Notes: generated from the sequence alone by a model not told the origin. A DNA stretch of 64,000 nucleotides from Mycolicibacterium sp. CBMA 247 (GCF_009729095.1 NZ_VTGX01000002.1:1364001-1428000), one strand, 5' to 3'. Positions 53,327-62,031 are shown, numbered from the stretch's first letter. A program made the numbers and translations.

Positions 53327-54349
53327 GTGCCCACCTACCGCGCCTACCAGGTGTCCGGATCCCGCCAGTTCGAACTGGTCGAGCGTGAACTCGTCGAACC
53401 TGATGCCGGTCATGTCCGGCTACGCGTGCACTACTGCGGGGTATGCCATACCGATGCCTTCTCGGGTGAGGGCTTGCGCCCCAACCCAGGTGATCCGATC
53501 GTGCCCGGCCACGAAATCGTCGGTGTCATCGACGCACTCGGCGCCGGTGTCGATGGCTGGAAGATCGGGGACCGGGTCGGGGTGGGCTTCCTCGGCGGGC
53601 ACTGCAATCGGTGCCGATGGTGTCGCCGCGGGGATTTCGTGTTGTGCGAGAACCAGGCTCAAGTCGGACTGACCGGGGACGGCGGCTACGCCGAGGTGGC
53701 CTACGCGCGTGCCAGCGGGCTGGTCCGTGTGCCCGATGAGGTGAATTCTGTTGACGCAGCTCCACTGCTGTGCGCGGGTCTCACCGTGTTCAATCCACTG
53801 CGGCAGCTTGATCTGCAGCCTGATGTGCTGGTCGGTGTGCAAGGCATCGGCGGCCTCGGACATCTGGCCGTGCAGTACGCCAAGGCGCTCGGCTACCGCG
53901 TCGCCGCGATCGCGCGCGGCGCTGAGAAGGCCGAATTGGCAACGAAATTGGGGGCACAGCACTACATCGACAGCACAACCGGTGATCCGGCCGAGGCGCT
54001 GCAGGATCTCGGGGGTGCCGCGGCGATCATCGCGACCGCCTCCAGCGGGGCATCGATGTCGCCGCTGGTCGCCGGGCTGGCACCGCGCGGCACCCTGGTG
54101 GTCGTCGGTGCCGCCGATGACCCCATCCAGGTCGGTACCGCGGATCTGATCTTCGGCGGCCGCTCGATCCTCGGCAGTCTGACTGGAACCCCAATCGAGA
54201 ACGAGGACAACCTGGCATTCAGCGCCGCCCACGGTGTCGCACCGATGGTCGAGGTGACCCCATTCGCCGACGCGCCCGCGGCCTACGAGCGCATGCTGTC
54301 GGGCCAGGCCCGGTTCCGGGTGGTGCTCGACGTGGCCGGGGACGGCTAG
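53327..54349 (+). CDS. Zinc-dependent alcohol dehydrogenase
   Basis: 340 residues from GTG at 53327 (GAGGAG upstream). Full zinc MDR: catalytic site GVCHTDAFSGEG and GHEIVGVIDALGAGVDGWKIGDRVGVG, structural-zinc Cys cluster GGHCNRCRWCRRGDFVLCEN, and Rossmann motif VQGIGGLGHLAVQYAKALG. Oxidises primary or aromatic alcohols with NAD(P). It is translationally close to the thiolase, and its stop overlaps the convergent unknown gene by 4 nt. Confidence 0.93.
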   Translation: MPTYRAYQVSGSRQFELVERELVEPDAGHVRLRVHYCGVCHTDAFSGEGLRPNPGDPIVPGHEIVGVIDALGAGVDGWKIGDRVGVGFLGGHCNRCRWCRRGDFVLCENQAQVGLTGDGGYAEVAYARASGLVRVPDEVNSVDAAPLLCAGLTVFNPLRQLDLQPDVLVGVQGIGGLGHLAVQYAKALGYRVAAIARGAEKAELATKLGAQHYIDSTTGDPAEALQDLGGAAAIIATASSGASMSPLVAGLAPRGTLVVVGAADDPIQVGTADLIFGGRSILGSLTGTPIENEDNLAFSAAHGVAPMVEVTPFADAPAAYERMLSGQARFRVVLDVAGDG

Positions 54350-55065
54350 GCGAACCGGATATCGCTCAGATCGATTGCCACCATCAACTGCTCTGGCATG
54401 ATCTGCCCGTTCGCATCGCACCGGTAGGCCCGGCGCTTCGTCGGAACCTTGATGCCGTCGAATTCGACGAGGTCGTCGGTGTAGTGCATGGTGGCGAACC
54501 CGCCCGCCACGTCCACCCGGTAGTCGTGACGGCGGATCAGGTGGTTGGAGTCGAAATAGAACTCCTCCACCGGAGAGTGACTGGCGACGTTCGACGGGTA
54601 GTGCACCCGCAGCCCGCGCCACGTCTCGCCGCGGTCGGTGACCGGGTCGATCTCTTCGACCGTGAAGCCCGGCAACGACATCAGGAACGGTGCTGTCAGA
54701 TAGTTCCACAGCGCATAGCCGTTGAAATACGCGCGCTGCAGCGGAGTCCACGGGGTCTCGAGTTCGTGACCGGCAAATGACTCACGCGGACTGTTCAACT
54801 CGGCCACGACCTGGCCGTCGAGCTTCTCGATCGCGACGCGACCGGGCGTGAAGTCGGTCTTCTGGTCCGGCGCACCGAACGGCTGCACAGATGCCCACTG
54901 CTGGTGCAGGGTGACGGCCATCCGGCGGGGCACCGCGTCCTGCGGCTGCCCCTTGAGGGCCCACAGTTTGCCTCCGGTCACGATCGTCGCCTCGATCCGA
55001 GAAAACTCGTTCCAGCGCCCCACACCGCCGTGGGCATTCAACACTTCCGCGAGCAAGTTGGTCAT
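54346..55065 (-). CDS. Uncharacterised protein, last gene of the hydrolase/MBL operon
   Basis: 239 residues from the ATG at 55065, only 1 nt after the MBL stop (TGAgATG). No signal peptide. Strand-rich sequence with many Tyr/Trp/Arg: LAEVLNAHGGVGRWNEFSRIEATIVTGGKLWALKGQ, TPLQRAYFNGYALWNYLTAPFLMSLPGFTVEEI, VEEFYFDSNHLIRRHDYRVDVAGGFATMHYTDDLVEFDGIKVPTKRRAY. The last part recalls LolA/LppX-type half-barrels that hold lipids, but I cannot assign the family with confidence. Context points to binding or processing of a hydrophobic intermediate. Confidence 0.75.
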   Translation of the reverse strand: MTNLLAEVLNAHGGVGRWNEFSRIEATIVTGGKLWALKGQPQDAVPRRMAVTLHQQWASVQPFGAPDQKTDFTPGRVAIEKLDGQVVAELNSPRESFAGHELETPWTPLQRAYFNGYALWNYLTAPFLMSLPGFTVEEIDPVTDRGETWRGLRVHYPSNVASHSPVEEFYFDSNHLIRRHDYRVDVAGGFATMHYTDDLVEFDGIKVPTKRRAYRCDANGQIMPEQLMVAIDLSDIRFA

Positions 55066-55066
55066 C

Positions 55067-55930
55067 TCAACCTCGTGAGTCTGGTGGGAACAGGGTAATC
55101 GCCGCGCCCCACAGCGCGCCCGGATTGATCCGGTCGGGGTGCAGGGCCAGCATGCTGGTGTAGAACTCCTCTGCGCCGGTGGATGATTCGAGCAGCCGGC
55201 GCGCATCGGTCAGGTAGCGGCGGGTGGCGTCGAGTTGCGACGGGCCGTCGGGCAGCGCGCGGTTCTTGTGGCCCGCGATCACCGTGGCGGGGCGCAGGGC
55301 ATCGACTACCTCGAGGGCGGCCAGCCAGGCGTCGATGCCGGCGACGCCACCCGATTCGGTCAGGTACGGATGCACCCCGTTGTAGACGGCGTCCCCGGCC
55401 ACCAGCAAGCTGATGGCGGGCACATACAGCACCGTGGTCGCGTCGGTGTCGGTGTGCCCCACCTCGACCGGTACCAGGCGCTCGCCCTCCAACGCGAAAC
55501 CGGTCTCGTTGACGACGCTGACGTCGATATCGCCGGCCGGCAGCTGCCCGGGAAAGACCGTGTCCCAGAAGGAGGCTCGGAACTCCGGTGAGTTCTGTGC
55601 CGCCATGTGCTGCACCGTGCCTGCGGTGGCGTAGACGACGGCATCTGGAAACCGCTGCAGCAGCGGAATGGCGCCGAACCAGTGGTCGCCGTGCCCGTGG
55701 GTGATGTAGATCCCGCGCAGTCGGTGCCCCGACGCCTCGATCCACTCGCCCACCTCGGCTGCCTGGGTGTTGGTCATTGGCGGGTCGACCAGTACGGCTT
55801 CGCGCGTGCCGGTGATCAGCGTCGAGGTGATCGGTGACCACATCCGGGTGCTGCCGTCGGGCAGCGGTCCGCGCCCGGACTGTGGGAGCTGGCCGGAGAC
55901 GAACAACTGGTGTCCCAGGGTGGTGGTCAT
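55067..55930 (-). CDS. Metallo-beta-lactamase-fold hydrolase (copy 1)
   Basis: 287 residues. MBL signature YITHGHGDHWFGA, second His in VEVGHTDTDATTVL, Asp in LLVAGDAVYNGVHPYL, His in VIAGHKNRALPDGPSQL, i.e. a full binuclear metal site. No signal peptide. A C-terminal DARRLLESSTGAEEFYTSMLALHPDRINPG helix region follows. A paralogue at 57770-58609 shares the whole architecture. It overlaps the upstream fusion gene's stop by 4 nt. Likely a lactone, thioester or quorum-signal-type hydrolase (inference). Confidence 0.9.
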   Translation of the reverse strand: MTTTLGHQLFVSGQLPQSGRGPLPDGSTRMWSPITSTLITGTREAVLVDPPMTNTQAAEVGEWIEASGHRLRGIYITHGHGDHWFGAIPLLQRFPDAVVYATAGTVQHMAAQNSPEFRASFWDTVFPGQLPAGDIDVSVVNETGFALEGERLVPVEVGHTDTDATTVLYVPAISLLVAGDAVYNGVHPYLTESGGVAGIDAWLAALEVVDALRPATVIAGHKNRALPDGPSQLDATRRYLTDARRLLESSTGAEEFYTSMLALHPDRINPGALWGAAITLFPPDSRG

Positions 55931-57021
55931 GATTCCTGCCGTTCCATGCGGTCACGGATCTCGGCCGAGAACCGCAGGACGGCGCCCAGCGGCCGGTGGT
56001 GAATGGCGATCCTGATGATCTTGCCGTCGGAGCCGCGGTCCAGGACGGTTATGCCCCGCATCGCCATTTCGTCGAAAGCCGTTGCCCGCCACCGCAAATA
56101 GCTGGTTGATCCGCTGTGTACCTCGGAGGTGAACTCCAGCGATTCGTAGATCGCGCTTGCCGCGCCCATGACTGCGGCGACCTGATCGCGACCCGCGACC
56201 GGGTCGGGGAGCGTGGTGGCTTCGAAGACGACGTGTTCGGCGAGGGTCTCGGCGAACCGGGCCTGCGACTTCTCGGCGAAGCTGCGGCGCCAGCCGGTCG
56301 CCGCCGCGGTCTCCCGGGCGAACGCCGCGATCAGAGCGGCGACCCGATCCGCGTATTCGACGTGCACCCAGTGCCCACCGCCGTCGACGACCTCCAGGCG
56401 GGCCTGCGGGAACCGCGGACCGATGGTCGCGACCAGCTCGGCGGTGACGAATGTGTCTGCGCCGCCGCGGATCACCAACACCGGTCCGGCGAACGTGCTG
56501 ACGGGCGGTGCGTCGGATACGCCGTCGTTCCAGACGTCGACGTAGTGGCTGACCACTTGCGGCCGTGCCGATGTGCCAGCCGGCGTCAACCGGTCGAGCT
56601 GATCGCCGGTGAGATTGGGGGAGAGCTGGGCCCGCGCCGCGCGCTGTGCAGCAGGATCGCCACCCAAGGCCCGGAACTGATCCAGCGCTTCGTCTGGAAG
56701 CCGGGTGCCGCCCAGCGGAACCGGGGTGATCAGCACGAGCCCACTGACCTTCTCTGCGTGGCCGACCGCGACCAGCTCGGCGATCTGCGATCCCATGCTC
56801 TGGCCGACGACGATGACCTCCGAGTCGATACCGTCGATGAGCTGCCCGGCCTCTGCGGCCAGCGATGCCAATGAAATCTCCGGTGACTCGTCCCGCACCC
56901 TGGCGCCGAAGCCCGGTAGCGCGTAGCGGATGGTGCTCACGTCATCAGGCAGTGCGGAAACAACGTCGTCCCAGACATTTTCGTCGTCGAGGAAGCCATG
57001 GATGAACAGTGCAGTGGTCAT
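55927..57021 (-). CDS. Alpha/beta hydrolase fused to an NTF2/SnoaL-like domain
   Basis: 364 residues from the ATG at 57021 (AAGGAGG upstream). Residues 1 to about 240 form the alpha/beta hydrolase: FIHGFLDDENVWDDVV, nucleophile VVGQSMGSQIAE, acid VIRGGADTFVTAEL, His in GGGHWVHVEY. Residues about 245-364 form an NTF2-like domain (AEKSQARFAETLAEHVVFEATTLPDPVAGRDQVAAVM, then DRGSDGKIIRIAIHHRPLGAVLRF). Such fusions are uncommon and suggest channelling between a hydrolytic and an isomerising step. The start overlaps the flavin reductase stop by 4 nt. Confidence 0.86.
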   Translation of the reverse strand: MTTALFIHGFLDDENVWDDVVSALPDDVSTIRYALPGFGARVRDESPEISLASLAAEAGQLIDGIDSEVIVVGQSMGSQIAELVAVGHAEKVSGLVLITPVPLGGTRLPDEALDQFRALGGDPAAQRAARAQLSPNLTGDQLDRLTPAGTSARPQVVSHYVDVWNDGVSDAPPVSTFAGPVLVIRGGADTFVTAELVATIGPRFPQARLEVVDGGGHWVHVEYADRVAALIAAFARETAAATGWRRSFAEKSQARFAETLAEHVVFEATTLPDPVAGRDQVAAVMGAASAIYESLEFTSEVHSGSTSYLRWRATAFDEMAMRGITVLDRGSDGKIIRIAIHHRPLGAVLRFSAEIRDRMERQES

Positions 57022-57740
57022 TTCGCTGCCTCCTTGGTGGCGCCGGACGGCGACCAATCCGTGGTGTCGATCGGTGAGTAGTTCGTCGACTTCCCGTCCA
57101 ACCGTGCGGCGCGCTGAGCGGCAAGATGCTCGGCCAGGCCATCGGGCAGCGGGGTGGAGAAGATGTTGTTGACGAGTGTGTACTCGGCGGCGAGGCGGCC
57201 GAACGCGTTCAGGGCGCCGACGTCGATGCGCCCCCGAGACAGGTACAGGTCGTCGCGCACGTGGATGCGTTTCACCCGGCCCCACACCACATGGTCGGGC
57301 AACGGTGGCATCGGGATGATCCGGTCCACCACGCATTCGAACGAGATCGGGGCCTCACCGATGCGTGGCGCCGAGATGGTCTCCGACGGGGCCTTCGTCA
57401 GGCCAAGGGCCTCGAATTCATCTACACCGGAGTCGAATTCGAAGGCGGACCGGTGCACGGCATCGGCCTGTGCGACCGACGCGATGTTGACCACGAACTC
57501 TCCGGTATCGCGGATGTTGACGAAGGTGTCCTTGAGTGTGACTCCGTCGGATCGGGGTTGCAGCGAGACCGACAGGATCGGCGGCATCCGGCCGACCACG
57601 GTGAAGAAGGACACGGGCGCGATGTTGCCGACTCCGTCCGTCGAGCTGGTGCTGATCCAGGCGATCGCACGGGGCAACACACTGCCGATGAGAAGTTTGT
57701 AGCTAGAAGCGGGGTCGAGGTCGTCGGCGTCGATGATCAT
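57018..57740 (-). CDS. Flavin reductase domain protein
   Basis: 240 residues from the ATG at 57740. Flavin_reduct fold: LIGSVLPRAIAWISTSSTDGVGNIAPVSFFTVVGRMPPILSVSLQPR, KDTFVNIRDTGEFVVNIAS, FECVVDRIIPMPPLPDHVVWGRVKRIHV. Similar proteins bind FMN and either supply reduced flavin to monooxygenases or act on their own. No two-component oxygenase is adjacent, so a direct role is as likely as a helper role. It sits in the middle of the hydrolase/MBL operon. Confidence 0.88.
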   Translation of the reverse strand: MIIDADDLDPASSYKLLIGSVLPRAIAWISTSSTDGVGNIAPVSFFTVVGRMPPILSVSLQPRSDGVTLKDTFVNIRDTGEFVVNIASVAQADAVHRSAFEFDSGVDEFEALGLTKAPSETISAPRIGEAPISFECVVDRIIPMPPLPDHVVWGRVKRIHVRDDLYLSRGRIDVGALNAFGRLAAEYTLVNNIFSTPLPDGLAEHLAAQRAARLDGKSTNYSPIDTTDWSPSGATKEAAK

Positions 57741-57769
57741 GATGGTTCCTTGTCTGCTGGTCGTTGGGG

Positions 57770-58609
57770 TCAGGACAACAGGGCCACGGCGCTGTACCAG
57801 ACCGGGCCGACGTTGAGCCGATCCGGGTACAGCTGGATCATGTAGTCGAAAAACTCTTGGGGGCTGGGCTTTCCGGCCAGCAGTCGCTGCGCGTCGAGCA
57901 GGTAGTCGCGGGTCTGAGCGAGAACGTCCGGGCCGTCGGGGAGGTCCTTGTTCTTGTGCCCGGCCACCACCGCGCGGGGGTTGAGTGCGGCGACCTTGCC
58001 GAGCGCCTGAAGCCATTCGCGAATTCCGCCATCGGCGCTCTCCAGCAGGTACTGGTGCACCCCGTTGTAGGCGACATCGCCGGCTACCACCAGCCCGATC
58101 GAGGGCACGTGCAGCACGGTGGTGTCGTCGGTGTCGGTGTGGCCGACCTCGACGGCGTGCAACGACTCACCTTCGAGGTCGAGACCGGCCGTCGGGATCG
58201 GCTGGTAGACAACCGGGCTCGGTGGGATCTGGCCGGGGAAATCGACGTCCCACATCTGGGCGCGGCCCGTGGTGGCCTGTTCGTGCATCATGGCAATGGT
58301 GCCTTCGGTGGCGTAGGCGACGGCGCCGGGAAACCGCTGCAGCAGCAGGTCGGTGCCGAACCAGTGATCGCCGTGCCCATGGGTGGCGTAGACGAATTTC
58401 AGGCTCCTGCCGAAGCTTTCGATCCAGTCGCCGACGCGCTGCACCTGGTCCCGGGTGAACGGCGGGTCGACCAGGACAGCGTCGGTCTCGCCGAGGATCA
58501 GGGTCGAGGCCACCGGTGAGGACACGATGGGACTGCCGTCGGGCAGCCGTTGTTCGCGGTTGCGGGGCAGGCCGTCGTGGACCATTACCTCGTAGCGCAG
58601 CTCGGTCAT
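57770..58609 (-). CDS. Metallo-beta-lactamase-fold hydrolase (copy 2)
   Basis: 279 residues. Same motif series as the copy at 55067: YATHGHGDHWFGTDLLLQRFPG, VEVGHTDTDDTTVLHVPSIGLVVAGDVAYNGVHQYL, VVAGHKNKDLPDGPDVL. The N-terminus (HDGLPRNREQRLPDGSPIVSSPVASTLILGETDAVLVDPP) also aligns with copy 1. Two related hydrolases in one operon indicate two similar substrates or two steps. Stop and start are spaced 29 nt and 11 nt from its neighbours. Confidence 0.9.
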   Translation of the reverse strand: MTELRYEVMVHDGLPRNREQRLPDGSPIVSSPVASTLILGETDAVLVDPPFTRDQVQRVGDWIESFGRSLKFVYATHGHGDHWFGTDLLLQRFPGAVAYATEGTIAMMHEQATTGRAQMWDVDFPGQIPPSPVVYQPIPTAGLDLEGESLHAVEVGHTDTDDTTVLHVPSIGLVVAGDVAYNGVHQYLLESADGGIREWLQALGKVAALNPRAVVAGHKNKDLPDGPDVLAQTRDYLLDAQRLLAGKPSPQEFFDYMIQLYPDRLNVGPVWYSAVALLS

Positions 58610-58620
58610 GATGTTTCCCT

Positions 58621-59529
58621 TCACAGTTCGGATTTGGTGAGGTGCTGGGTGAACCAGTCGACGGCGGCGCCGCCGGCCTCGGCGAAGCGGTCCAGGTACG
58701 GGTCGAAATGCCCGCCCATGATGGTGACGAGCTTCTTGGGCTCCAGCGCGCGTTCGTATGCGGCCAGCGCCAGATCGGTGACTGTCACCGTGTCGTGCAG
58801 TCCGACGATCATCAGCAGGGGAGTGGGGGAAACCCGGTCGATCCACGTTCCCGGCTCGTACATCCGGGCCGCCCGCGACGACCGGACGGTCATGAGGTTC
58901 TGCCACACGTCTTCTGGTGTCGTCGACTGGGTGTAGAACGCGATGGCCTCGGGTGTGCGGTAGGCGGCGGGCACGGCGGGATCGTCACCGACAACGGCCT
59001 GCAGGGCCGGCGGTTCGCCGCGGAACTGAGCCCGCTCGTCGTCGGCGAACCCCGCTTCCAGGGCCGCCACCTGATCCGGCGACACCCGGCGCAGGCTCTG
59101 CTGGTATCCGCTGATCGTGGGCACCTGGGCGACCACCGCGCGCAGGCGGCGATCGGTGGCGCCGAGCACGATGGCATGCCCGCCGGCATAGCTGGAACCC
59201 CACAGCCCGATCCGCTCGGGGTCGACGGTCGGATGGCTCTCCAGGAACGAGATCGCCCGGCGCCAGTCGGCGATCTGCACCCACGGGTCGACGTCGTATC
59301 GGGGCGAGCCGTCGCTGGCTCCGAAGGCGCGGTGGTCGTGCACCAGCACCACGAACCCCGACTCGGCGAACCGCCGGGCGAACCGCTCCAGCCCGTGCTC
59401 CTTCACCCCGGCGAAGCCGTGCGCCATGGTGATGCCCGGATGCGGGCCCGGCCCCTCGGGCTGGAACAGCCAGCCGCGTAGTGTCACTCCGCCTTCGGCG
59501 GGGAACTCGATGTCGTGTTTCGTGACCAT
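58621..59529 (-). CDS. Alpha/beta hydrolase (dienelactone-hydrolase/acyl-transferase-type), first gene of operon
   Basis: 302 residues. Core: GWLFQPEGPGPHPGITMAHGFAGVKEHGLERFARRFAESG, VHDHRAFGASDGSPR, nucleophile GLWGSSYAGGHAIVLGA, acid MIVGLHDTVT and His in MGGHFDPYLDRF. The GxSYxG elbow is typical of the YcjY/X-Pro-like polyketide-hydrolase group. It leads the six-gene minus-strand operon. Upstream (59574-59596) lies an inverted repeat shared with the hydrolase gene at 44755. Confidence 0.88.
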   Translation of the reverse strand: MVTKHDIEFPAEGGVTLRGWLFQPEGPGPHPGITMAHGFAGVKEHGLERFARRFAESGFVVLVHDHRAFGASDGSPRYDVDPWVQIADWRRAISFLESHPTVDPERIGLWGSSYAGGHAIVLGATDRRLRAVVAQVPTISGYQQSLRRVSPDQVAALEAGFADDERAQFRGEPPALQAVVGDDPAVPAAYRTPEAIAFYTQSTTPEDVWQNLMTVRSSRAARMYEPGTWIDRVSPTPLLMIVGLHDTVTVTDLALAAYERALEPKKLVTIMGGHFDPYLDRFAEAGGAAVDWFTQHLTKSEL

Positions 59530-59573
59530 GCTTCTACGGTCGGCCCGTCAAACCTGCGGTGGGAACGCCGCGC

Positions 59574-59596
59574 TGATCCTGGTATCGGCGGGACCA
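59574..59596. promoter_or_regulatory. Inverted repeat TGATCC-N11-GGACCA
   Basis: 45 nt upstream of the operon start at 59529. It matches 44845-44867 over most of 23 bp (one arm base differs), and both have TCAGGT on the distal side. Probable operator for the catabolic operon. Confidence 0.5.
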
Positions 59597-59619
59597 GTGT
59601 CAGGTTTCGCGGGAGCTTG

Positions 59620-61128
59620 ATGTCGTGGGGTCATGGCACACTCGAACACATGTTCGAAGTGCTCGACGATGCGGGGCTGGCCGCGGAGATTGAGCGGGAG
59701 ACTCGGGCGGCGGCCGCGTCGGATTCGCGTCGCCTGCAGTTGATCGCCGAACTGGTGGGCCGTCGGGTGGCCGAACAGGACGATGAACTGCTGCACTGGG
59801 CGTGTGATTACTGGGATGCGACGGCCGCCGAGGTCGCGGCAGCCATGGGTATCGGGCAGCGTGCCGCCTCGCGGGAGATGCGTATTGCGGTGGCGCTGCG
59901 GGAGCGGTTCCCGCAGGTAACGGCACTCTTTGATCAGGGCCGGTTGAGTTCACGGTTGATCTCGACCATCACTTGGCGCACCCAGTTGGTGCAGGATGTC
60001 GACGCGCTGCGCTCGATCGACCACGACTTGGCCCAACGCGCCGCGGACTGGGGCCCGCTGTCGGTGAGCAAGCTTGAACAGGTCATAGACACCCTGATCG
60101 ATCGCCATGATCCGGTCGCGGTGCGGCGCACGCGCGAGGCCAGCCGTGGGCGTGACGTATGCCTGGGCAAACAGGACGACACCAGCGGCACCACCTCGCT
60201 GTACGGGCGGCTGTTCGCCACCGACGCCGCAGCGCTGAAGAAACGTCTAGAGCACCTGATTGCCGGTGTGTGCCAGGATGATCCGCGCACGGTGGGACAG
60301 CGCCGCGCCGACGCGCTCGGCGTGCTCGGCGCCGGCGGCGACCGGCTCGGCTGCCAGTGCGGCCAACCCCAGTGTCCGGCGACAGCGTCAGACGCGCGGG
60401 CGGCCAACACGGTGGTCTACGTTTTGGCCGAAGCCGCCGCGGTGGACGCTCAGCCAGATCCGTACCTGTCCGGTGATGACGAATCGACACCCATTGCGCG
60501 GGACGTGGCTGACCGGCCGACACCTGCGCCAACCAGTGCATTGATCGTCGACGGCGGCGTCGCACCGGCGCCGTTGCTGGCCCAGCTCATCGGGTCAGGT
60601 GCGACCGTCCGTGAACTCACACAGCCCTGCGATCAGGCCGAGCCCCGATATCGACCCTCGACCGCGCTGACGGCCTTCGTGCGGATGCGCGATATGACCT
60701 GCATGTTCCCCGGGTGCGACCGCCCCGCCCAGCGCTGCGACATCGACCACACCACACCCTATCCGGACGGGGCCACCCACCCGTCAAACACCAAGTGCCT
60801 GTGCAGAATTCATCACCTGCTAAAAACGTTCTGGGATGAATGGGGCGACCGACAGCAGCCCGACGGCACCATCATCTGGACCACGCCCAGCGGCAGAACC
60901 TACCTCGCCAAGCCCGGCAGCCGATTGTTCTTCCCGCAATGGAACACCACCACCGCGGCATTGGCACCACCGCGCAGCGGGCCCAGGCGCACCGCCGATC
61001 GCGGGGCCATGATGCCCCGCCGTAAATACACCCGCGCCGAACAAGACCGACGCCAGATCCGGGCCGAACGCGCACTGAACAAGGCCCTCATCTCCGAGCG
61101 CGACAAACCGCCACCGGGCCAGGGCTGA
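59620..61128 (+). CDS. DUF222 / HNH endonuclease protein (13E12 repeat family)
   Basis: 502 residues from the ATG at 59620 (GGGAG 5 nt upstream; another Met at codon 11). DUF222 helical domain at about 20-300 (AEIERETRAAAASDSRRLQLIAELVGRR, VAAAMGIGQRAASREMRIAVALRERFPQ), then a C-terminal HNH nuclease: RDMTCMFPGCDRPAQRCDIDHTTPYPDGATHPSNTKCLCRIHHLLKTF. The tail is basic (KYTRAEQDRRQIRAERALNK). Many copies occur in mycobacterial genomes as REP13E12-type elements and can be phage or mobile-element targets. No flanking repeats are seen here. Confidence 0.9.
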   Translation: MSWGHGTLEHMFEVLDDAGLAAEIERETRAAAASDSRRLQLIAELVGRRVAEQDDELLHWACDYWDATAAEVAAAMGIGQRAASREMRIAVALRERFPQVTALFDQGRLSSRLISTITWRTQLVQDVDALRSIDHDLAQRAADWGPLSVSKLEQVIDTLIDRHDPVAVRRTREASRGRDVCLGKQDDTSGTTSLYGRLFATDAAALKKRLEHLIAGVCQDDPRTVGQRRADALGVLGAGGDRLGCQCGQPQCPATASDARAANTVVYVLAEAAAVDAQPDPYLSGDDESTPIARDVADRPTPAPTSALIVDGGVAPAPLLAQLIGSGATVRELTQPCDQAEPRYRPSTALTAFVRMRDMTCMFPGCDRPAQRCDIDHTTPYPDGATHPSNTKCLCRIHHLLKTFWDEWGDRQQPDGTIIWTTPSGRTYLAKPGSRLFFPQWNTTTAALAPPRSGPRRTADRGAMMPRRKYTRAEQDRRQIRAERALNKALISERDKPPPGQG

Positions 61129-61142
61129 CTTAGTCTCACTGT

Positions 61143-61946
61143 GTGGCGAAGAACAACGCGCTCGGCGACTACCTGCGGTCCCGGCGGGAACAGGTCCGCC
61201 CCGAAGACGTCGGCCTGATCGCCGGGGCCCGGCGCCGCGTTGCGGGTCTGCGCCGCGAGGAGCTGGCACTGTTGGCCGGTATCAGCGCCGACTACTACCT
61301 GCGCTTGGAGCAGGGCCGTGACAAGAACCCGTCGGCCCAGGTACTCGACGCACTCGCGCGTTCGCTGCAACTCGACATCAAGGGCGCCGAGTACCTGCAC
61401 CAGCTGGCCGGGCATATCGGAAATCAGTGGGAGAAAGCGGATTTAGAAGCTGCGGTCGATGGACTCGACGAGCTCATCGACCAGTTTCCGATGCCGGCTG
61501 TCGTGGCGAACAGGTACCAGGATGTGTTGGCGGCCAACGCGATCGCCCGTGCACTGGCCCCGGCCTTTCAGCCCGGGGAGAACTTCCTGCGGTGGCGTCT
61601 GCTGGACCCGGCCGCCCGGGAGTTCTTCGTCGACTGGGACGAGGCGACCGACATCGCGGTCAGCGGGCTGCGGGAGGTGGCAGGCAGTGCCCCCGATGAT
61701 CCTCGGTTGCGCCAGATGATCGACGAATTATCCGCGGCCAGTACGCGATTTCGTGAGTTGTGGGCGCGGGCCGACGTCGGTTACCGGCCGGGGATCACCC
61801 ATGTGCGTCACCCCCGCGTCGGCGAGCTGTATTTGCACCGCAACCGGCTGCATGTACCGCATTCAGGTGGGCAGCACCTGATCATCTTCCGTGCGGACCC
61901 GGGCAGCGACTCGGCCAGAGCGTTGGAGCAGCTCCGGTCGCTGTAG
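61143..61946 (+). CDS. XRE-type regulator with MmyB-like ligand-binding domain
   Basis: 267 residues from GTG at 61143. HTH at about 10-70: ALGDYLRSRREQVRPEDVGL, RRRVAGLRREELALLAGISADYYLRLEQGRDKNPSAQVLDALARSLQL in sense. The C-terminal PAS-like MmyB domain follows (FPMPAVVANRYQDVLAANAIARALAPAF...RHPRVGELYLHRNRLHVPHSGGQHLIIFRADPGS), which binds fatty-acid-like ligands in the characterised MltR/MmyB proteins. It lies 14 nt after the HNH gene. Its target is probably elsewhere, since no divergent oxidoreductase is present. Confidence 0.9.
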   Translation: MAKNNALGDYLRSRREQVRPEDVGLIAGARRRVAGLRREELALLAGISADYYLRLEQGRDKNPSAQVLDALARSLQLDIKGAEYLHQLAGHIGNQWEKADLEAAVDGLDELIDQFPMPAVVANRYQDVLAANAIARALAPAFQPGENFLRWRLLDPAAREFFVDWDEATDIAVSGLREVAGSAPDDPRLRQMIDELSAASTRFRELWARADVGYRPGITHVRHPRVGELYLHRNRLHVPHSGGQHLIIFRADPGSDSARALEQLRSL

Positions 61947-62031
61947 CTGTTCCTGCCACTACCAGGATCGTCGCGGCGTTCCTGGACGCATCGACCTAGC
62001 GCAGTCCAGGCCAACAGCACATTACCTCCGG

